Assembly: GCA_002314435.1 (NCBI GenBank)
Contig: DCFV01000121.1
Coordinates: forward strand, 1-11,069
Length of the DNA stretch: 11,069 bases
Direction of reading: 5' to 3'
Origin: Acidobacteriaceae bacterium UBA1795
GTDB lineage: Bacteria > Acidobacteriota > Terriglobia > Terriglobales > Acidobacteriaceae
Part shown: positions 6,956-11,069 of the stretch, piece by piece
How positions within the stretch are numbered: the first letter of the stretch is position 1
Layout of the letters: every line of letters starts with the position of its first letter
The notes under the pieces: generated by a model
The model's input: only the letters and a program-made list of their open reading frames with translations
The model's database searches: none
Told to the model about the DNA's origin: nothing
Position numbers and translations under genes: made by a program

Positions 6956-9900
6956 CTAGACTCCCTCGGAATGCCCGATGGCCGGTTTGACTTCACTCTT
7001 CAGCCATCGCAACATCTCGGGTGGCGCCGTAGTGTTTGGATCCTCGAGCACCAGTTCCTCCAGCAAATCGGTCGCCTTCTGCGCGTTGCCCAGGCCGTGC
7101 TCCGCTTGAGCCATCAACAGCAACGCGTCCAGGCGATTGCGCCGCCCTGGATCATCCTTGAAGAGGAGAAGGTTGGGAAGGGACGTGGCGAAGTAGTCGA
7201 TCCCCGGTTCGGTTTCCATTTGCTCTTGGGCAACGGCCCGCAATTCCTCGAACAGCTGGTGTGCTTCCTCTTCGCGTTCGAGCACGCGCAGTGCTTGCGC
7301 CCGGAAATAGGAGTGAAGCCCGGCGCGCGGAAGTGGCGCTGATGCGGCCTTCCAATAACTCTCGGCGAGTTCCTGATCGTTCAACTGTTGCGCCGCCAGG
7401 CCGGAATAGTAGTCCAGATCCCGTTCCAGCGTAAGAAGGTGTTTCCCTTCGCCCAGATTCTCAGGGTACTTGCGCGCTGCGGCAAAATGCTGCAAAGCCT
7501 GTGCCGGTTCCCTTGCCATAAGGGCAGCCTGGCCCAGCGCCCGATGCGCAAAAACATACTGCGTGGAAACCAGCCCCTCTCCGCCTTCCCAGGGCGAGAA
7601 GCGGCGACTGCCCAGATGGTCCAGTGCGGTTTGCCACTTGCCCAGCTGATTCAGTAGCGTGACGTATTCCACCGTCAGGTCATCGCGCAGTGCGACCAGG
7701 TCTCGATGGAGTTCCAGGAACCGAAGTCTCTCTTCGGGCGAGACCATTCGCGTTCTCTTCTTCAGTTGGTCCCACTCATAAAGCAGCCGCGCATCTGAGG
7801 GATTGGCTGCAAATGCCCGCCGATACATTTCCATGGCTCGTGCAGGATCGTTCAGAACATTGAATTCCGCGATGCCCAGGTTTCTGAACGGAATGGAGAA
7901 CGTCTCATCCAGCTCGACCGCATTGCGCCAGCATGCGATCGCCTCCGCATAACGCCGCTTGTCGTAATAGAGGTTGCCAAGGTAATAGTGTGCTCTCGCT
8001 GCATGTGTATTGTGCCGGATCGCATCTTCGAGAACGATCATCTCCTCCACTCGCGCCGGGAAGCAGTAGAGCGGCGTTGCCTTCTCGGCGCGCTCGGCGA
8101 ACTCCAGCGCCTCGCTCTCGTCCTTGAACTGCCTGGCAAGCCACGAGGCGGTGTACCAGAGCATCGGATGGTCGAATGCTTCCGTCTCAACGCACGCTGT
8201 CAGCAGGTCCAACGCGTCCTCGGGCAGTCCGGACGAGGCTAGGTCGAAAACCACATCCAGGAGTGTCTGAATATCCTTGCCTAGTTTGGCCCACAACTGG
8301 ACGAGATCGCTATTCTGCCGCGTGAGCAGATAGCTCTCGGCCAGCGTCCGAAAATCCAGCGGATCGATCGATAAGGCTTCGCGAACCGCTTGCGCCGCGT
8401 CCTCCATCCTTCCCGCCTGCCGCCAGAGAGAGGCGCGGAGCGCGCGTGCTTTAAGATGATCCGTGTTTGTCCGCAGGCACTCCTCTAGTTGCTGGAGTGC
8501 TAGAGTGGGTTGTCCGCGCCTGGTGCTGATGCATGCCAGTGCATAGTACCCTGCGGAACGCCACGCATGGTTCCACACACACTTGTGAAACGCCTCGTAG
8601 GCCTCTTCGATGCGGCCTTGGTACATGCGTGCCAGGCCGAGGTTATAGTACGCTTCGCCGTCGTACGGATTCGGGTTGAGCACGGTCAGGCGCGCAACCG
8701 CACGCGCAAAGTGCGTTTCTGCCTTCGCGAATCCTCCCCTCCGTAATTCCAGCAATCCCACTGCATTGTTGATACGCGCATCATCGGGGTCGCGGAGGAG
8801 TCCCTCGCGATAGTACGGCTCAGGATCGCGGGTTGCGTGCCGGTATTGCTCCAGATGCAGGCCCGTAAGATAGAGCTCTTCATTGCTGCCGATCTGCGAG
8901 GGCGACAGAGGCTCCTTCGCCGGCTCTGGCAATGCGCGCTCAGAGCGGTTCTCCGGCTGGTAGCGTATGACCTCCGTCCCATTTGAGTCGAACACCGTCA
9001 GCTTATAGTCTTCGGCGGCGCCGCAGAGACAGCTGAGTTGCGCCGTAAATGGCTCGCCTGGTGCGATATGGATCGTCTCGTCGATAACGGCGTCGTCCTT
9101 GTGTGTCAGGACAATTTGCACCGCGCGCGGCGTCGTTAGGCAGACGCCGATTCGAATCGAGTTCTCTGAAAGCTCCAGATTCACTGCTGCTTCCGTGTTC
9201 GCGTTCTTCGCGGGGCCTATCTCTTGAATCGGATACCAATACTGACTGAATGTCTTGGTCTCATACGGCTGCAACCACGAGAAGTCAGGCTGATTATCGG
9301 TAAATGCACCGGCCATCAACTCAACATACGGACCGCCCTCGTCTGTAAGGTTCCTGTCCCACGCATGTCCAAACTCGGCATTGCCCCAGGTCCACATCTT
9401 CTTGCCGGGTGCGATAAGGTGATTGGCTGTGTGCACCAGGCCCGCTCCGCGTGCGTGATCGTATCCGCCGCAGAAGTCATACTTCGACTGGGTAATCATG
9501 TACGAGGTCGGTACCGGGATATTCTTGTACCAGGTGATGTCGGTTCCTGGTCGGTAGTCCACTCCGTAGTATTCGTTCTTTGCTACGGGAAACGACGAGA
9601 TCGCGCGCTTCGCGTGGTCGGCCACGAAGGTCACGTCCGGCGGAAAGAACGACTGGTAGTGATCGTGCACACGGACAGCCACGTTCGCCCACCAAAGAAA
9701 CGTCTGCGGCAAGGGCGAACGGTTATGCAGCCGCACCCGAGCCTCCACAACCGCCTTGCCCGGCGAAAGACGGATGCCAACCATTCCTTTCATACGCAGC
9801 ATCGGATCGTGCTCGCTGAGCCAGACGGTGCAACTGCCGTCGCGTTCTTCCTCAATGCTGTAGTGGACCGGCATGTAGGTGGAGGGACGGTGATGCTGCG

Positions 9901-10276
9901 GCCAGTTGAACTCGACGCCCCCTGAAATCCAGGGACCGAGCAGCCCGACCAGCGCAGGCTTGATCACATTTTGCCGGTAAAAGAAGTCGTAGTGGTTCGT
10001 CTTGTCGAGACCCGTATGGATTCTGCCACCGATCTCCGGAAGGATCGTCAACTGGATATACTCGTTCTCAAGAAAAATGGCGCGATAAGTTACATCAGTC
10101 TTTTCCAGCGATACACGATCCGTGAATGGGTTCGGATATACCTTCCCGCTGCTTCCCTGGTAGACCCGGTTCTCGAAGAACATCGGGTTCGGGTCGGCGT
10201 CCGGAACAGGATATGTTGGAATCGTGATCATTTTCTCTGTGCAACGGACGCCCTCAGGTCGGTTGGCTTCGCTCAC
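6956..10276 (-). CDS. DUF5107 domain and tetratricopeptide-repeat protein, 1106 aa
   Basis: Residues about 15-355 are a DUF5107 domain: PTYPVPDADPNPMFFENRVYQGSSG, LPEIGGRIHTGLDKT (79-93), GPWISGGVEFNWPQHHRPS (114-132), WTWGNAEFGHAWDRNL, and EGGPYVELMAGAFTDNQPDFSW. The fold is related to galactose-mutarotase-like beta-sandwiches, and conserved acidic residues (Glu122, Glu319) and histidines sit in these blocks. A beta-rich linker follows (about 365-440), then TPR helices from about 485 to the end, for example YYNLGLARMYQGRIEEAYEA and YYLGNLYYDKRRYAEAIACW. No signal peptide or membrane span is visible, so it is probably cytoplasmic. Such proteins occur in sugar-use clusters, but I know of no settled function, and an enzyme acting on imported saccharide is inference. 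Start: GTG 10276 follows AGGGGG by 5 nt; GTG 10282 lies too close to it, and ATG 10231 has a weak site and would cut into conserved sequence. It ends with TAG, which overlaps the porter's ribosome site (TAGGAG). Confidence 0.9.
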   Translation of the reverse strand: MSEANRPEGVRCTEKMITIPTYPVPDADPNPMFFENRVYQGSSGKVYPNPFTDRVSLEKTDVTYRAIFLENEYIQLTILPEIGGRIHTGLDKTNHYDFFYRQNVIKPALVGLLGPWISGGVEFNWPQHHRPSTYMPVHYSIEEERDGSCTVWLSEHDPMLRMKGMVGIRLSPGKAVVEARVRLHNRSPLPQTFLWWANVAVRVHDHYQSFFPPDVTFVADHAKRAISSFPVAKNEYYGVDYRPGTDITWYKNIPVPTSYMITQSKYDFCGGYDHARGAGLVHTANHLIAPGKKMWTWGNAEFGHAWDRNLTDEGGPYVELMAGAFTDNQPDFSWLQPYETKTFSQYWYPIQEIGPAKNANTEAAVNLELSENSIRIGVCLTTPRAVQIVLTHKDDAVIDETIHIAPGEPFTAQLSCLCGAAEDYKLTVFDSNGTEVIRYQPENRSERALPEPAKEPLSPSQIGSNEELYLTGLHLEQYRHATRDPEPYYREGLLRDPDDARINNAVGLLELRRGGFAKAETHFARAVARLTVLNPNPYDGEAYYNLGLARMYQGRIEEAYEAFHKCVWNHAWRSAGYYALACISTRRGQPTLALQQLEECLRTNTDHLKARALRASLWRQAGRMEDAAQAVREALSIDPLDFRTLAESYLLTRQNSDLVQLWAKLGKDIQTLLDVVFDLASSGLPEDALDLLTACVETEAFDHPMLWYTASWLARQFKDESEALEFAERAEKATPLYCFPARVEEMIVLEDAIRHNTHAARAHYYLGNLYYDKRRYAEAIACWRNAVELDETFSIPFRNLGIAEFNVLNDPARAMEMYRRAFAANPSDARLLYEWDQLKKRTRMVSPEERLRFLELHRDLVALRDDLTVEYVTLLNQLGKWQTALDHLGSRRFSPWEGGEGLVSTQYVFAHRALGQAALMAREPAQALQHFAAARKYPENLGEGKHLLTLERDLDYYSGLAAQQLNDQELAESYWKAASAPLPRAGLHSYFRAQALRVLEREEEAHQLFEELRAVAQEQMETEPGIDYFATSLPNLLLFKDDPGRRNRLDALLLMAQAEHGLGNAQKATDLLEELVLEDPNTTAPPEMLRWLKSEVKPAIGHSEGV

Positions 10277-10357
10277 ACACACCCCCTTTAAATACGGCTA
10301 TCGAGACCGGAGACAGAGCAAACCCTGAATCAGCGGCTGCTGCTGCTTCCGTCTTGA

Positions 10358-10373
10358 CCGTTAACGTACACGG
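10358..10373. promoter_or_regulatory. Putative LacI-family operator of the DUF5107-MFS operon
   Basis: CCGTTAACGTACACGG is an imperfect palindrome (6 of 8 pairs). It contains the 11-mer TAACGTACACG that is also in the GH30 operator and is 12 of 14 identical to the intragenic GH30 site. It covers the -10 and end of the spacer of the promoter below, 80-100 nt upstream of the DUF5107 start and about 290 nt from the LacI start. Confidence 0.62.
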
Positions 10374-10391
10374 AAAGAGCCCCGCTGTCAA
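10363..10391 (-). promoter_or_regulatory. Predicted sigma-70-type promoter of the DUF5107-MFS operon
   Basis: On the minus strand, a perfect -35 TTGACA (10391-10386), a 17-nt spacer, and TACGTT (10368-10363) as a weak -10 that keeps the key T, A and final T. Transcription would start near 10356, giving a leader of about 80 nt to GTG 10276. The -10 lies inside the operator, so repression by a LacI protein would be direct. Confidence 0.5.
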
Positions 10392-10480
10392 TGGCTGCCG
10401 CCTACTCTCTCCCTCTCCATGGCTTCAGGCTTTCCGTGGCCACGCGGAATCTAGCCAGCATCACATGGAATCTGTGCCCT

Positions 10481-10499
10481 TGACGCATATCAAGCGTCA
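10481..10499. repeat. Inverted repeat in the divergent upstream region
   Basis: TGACGC (10481-10486) and GCGTCA (10494-10499) form a perfect 6-bp inverted repeat around seven bases. It is unlike the TTAACGT operators. It may be a site for another regulator or a small hairpin in the leader of the LacI gene. No gene was seen in the rest of 10374-10663. Confidence 0.35.
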
Positions 10500-10663
10500 G
10501 AGAGCCTCCCAGGCGCATCTGGGCATTGGGCATTTTGGGAATGTCCACCTTGCCCGCCGGCTTTGATCGAATGGGTGGTACGGCCGCACACGGCCCCGCC
10601 TGCCTGTCCTGCGCTGTGTTGTGCCATTGAAATGCAGTAGAATCGGGTTTCGAGCCCATCCCA

Positions 10664-11069
10664 ATGAAGCCTCCCAGCATCAAGGACATTGCGCGTACGC
10701 TTGGCATCTCAATTGGAACCGTCGATCGCGCCCTGCACGGACGCTCCGACGTCAGTCCCGCAACACGCGCGCGGGTCCTGAAGAAAGCCGAGGAACTCGG
10801 CTATCAGCCCAACATAGCTGCCCGCTCCCTTAAGCTAAACCGGCGACTGCGTATCGGGGTCTACTTCCCTCAGGAGATTGCATCCTTCTTCGATGGATTG
10901 CGAGCCGGGGTCCGCGCAGCTGCAGCCACATCCAACGGCATCAATCTCGAGCTCGTCTTCCGCACATTCCCCAGACTCGACCAAGGCGACTTGGAACTGC
11001 TCAAGGCCGACGCCAAGGAGAATTTCGATGGAATCCTGATCACGCCGGGCAATCCGGACCATATCGGCC
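10664..11069 (+). CDS. LacI-family transcriptional repressor, N-terminal part (cut by window edge)
   Basis: The first 135 codons of a LacI/GalR regulator, open to the right edge. Residues 5-50 are the DNA-binding domain: IKDIARTLGISIGTVDRALHG is the helix-turn-helix, followed by RSDVSPATRARVLKKAEELGYQPN and the hinge helix IAARSLK. The sugar-binding domain starts at RLRIGVYFPQ (61-70), with FFDGLRAGVRAAA and FDGILITPGN typical of the first lobe. In the recognition helix the common TVSR is TVDR, a variant seen in some family branches. ATG 10664 is used because in-frame codons upstream reach a TGA at 10628 with no other start; the ribosome site is weak. TAGAAT at 10638-10643 could be a -10 with no good -35. 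It is divergent from the DUF5107 operon, whose promoter carries a palindrome of the expected kind, so it probably represses that operon and the GH30 gene until its sugar binds. Confidence 0.93.
   Translation, partial: MKPPSIKDIARTLGISIGTVDRALHGRSDVSPATRARVLKKAEELGYQPNIAARSLKLNRRLRIGVYFPQEIASFFDGLRAGVRAAAATSNGINLELVFRTFPRLDQGDLELLKADAKENFDGILITPGNPDHIG

Noticed and set aside
6949..6996. GTG 6996 as the start of the sugar porter, giving 496 residues.
   Set aside because: It would overlap the end of the DUF5107 gene by about 40 nt and has no ribosome site. ATG 6948 has AGGAG in front and leaves a short operon-like gap.
9224..9925. A 233-codon plus-strand frame antisense to the DUF5107 gene.
   Set aside because: It is the mirror of a well-supported gene with clear conserved blocks. 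Long antisense frames are common in GC-rich coding DNA.
10229..10231. ATG 10231 as the start of the DUF5107 gene.
   Set aside because: The ribosome site is weak and the residues just before it fit the family's usual beginning. GTG 10276 has AGGGGG at good spacing. The difference is only 15 residues and stays uncertain.
1..11069. Search for tRNA or rRNA genes, CRISPR arrays, complete insertion sequences and attachment sites.
   Set aside because: None was seen by eye. The only repeats are the hairpin block at 5094-5288, the operator-like sites and the lectin repeats.

Overview
The window looks like a chromosomal carbohydrate-use locus from an acidobacterium (Terriglobia / Acidobacteriaceae type). 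This is inferred from three things: a TonB-dependent receptor with an N-terminal carboxypeptidase-regulatory-like domain, a large DUF5107-TPR protein next to a sugar porter, and moderately high GC with long GC-rich genes. No rRNA or other marker gene is present, so the taxonomic call is soft.

Layout. 1-1337 (minus): N-terminal third or so of a TonB-dependent outer-membrane receptor, cut by the left edge. 1338-2550: about 1.2 kb without an intact gene. It holds the upstream region of the receptor, a plus-strand remnant of a sensor histidine kinase ATPase domain (about 1500-1808), unrecognised sequence, and a stem-loop just past the next gene. 2551-4842 (minus): one long frame for a secreted modular GH30 glycosidase (catalytic domain, beta-sandwich, carbohydrate-binding-like domain, three ricin-type lectin repeats), interrupted by a single in-frame TAG at 3739-3741. 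4843-5326: intergenic region with a TTGACA promoter and a near-palindromic operator for the GH30 gene, then a BIME-like block of hairpins. 5327-10276 (minus): a tight operon of DUF5107-TPR protein, MFS sugar porter (7-nt gap) and a 58-aa putative membrane micro-protein (2-nt gap). 10277-10663: divergent regulatory region with a second TTGACA promoter and operator. 10664-11069 (plus): N-terminal part of a LacI-family repressor, cut by the right edge.

How it may work together (inference). The GH30 enzyme would cut a polysaccharide outside the cytoplasm. The TonB receptor could bring fragments across the outer membrane, the MFS porter would carry sugar across the inner membrane, and the DUF5107-TPR protein, which has no signal peptide, would act in the cytoplasm. 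The LacI protein would sense the sugar. Three related palindromic sites share a TTAACGT-type core: one over the GH30 transcription start, one 155 bp further inside the GH30 coding region, and one over the promoter of the DUF5107 operon. They make a coherent local regulon. No such site was seen upstream of the TonB receptor.

The two points most worth following are the TAG that splits the GH30 enzyme between its catalytic residues and its last helix plus all accessory domains, and the DUF5107-TPR protein with its small downstream partner, whose biochemical role I cannot assign from sequence.
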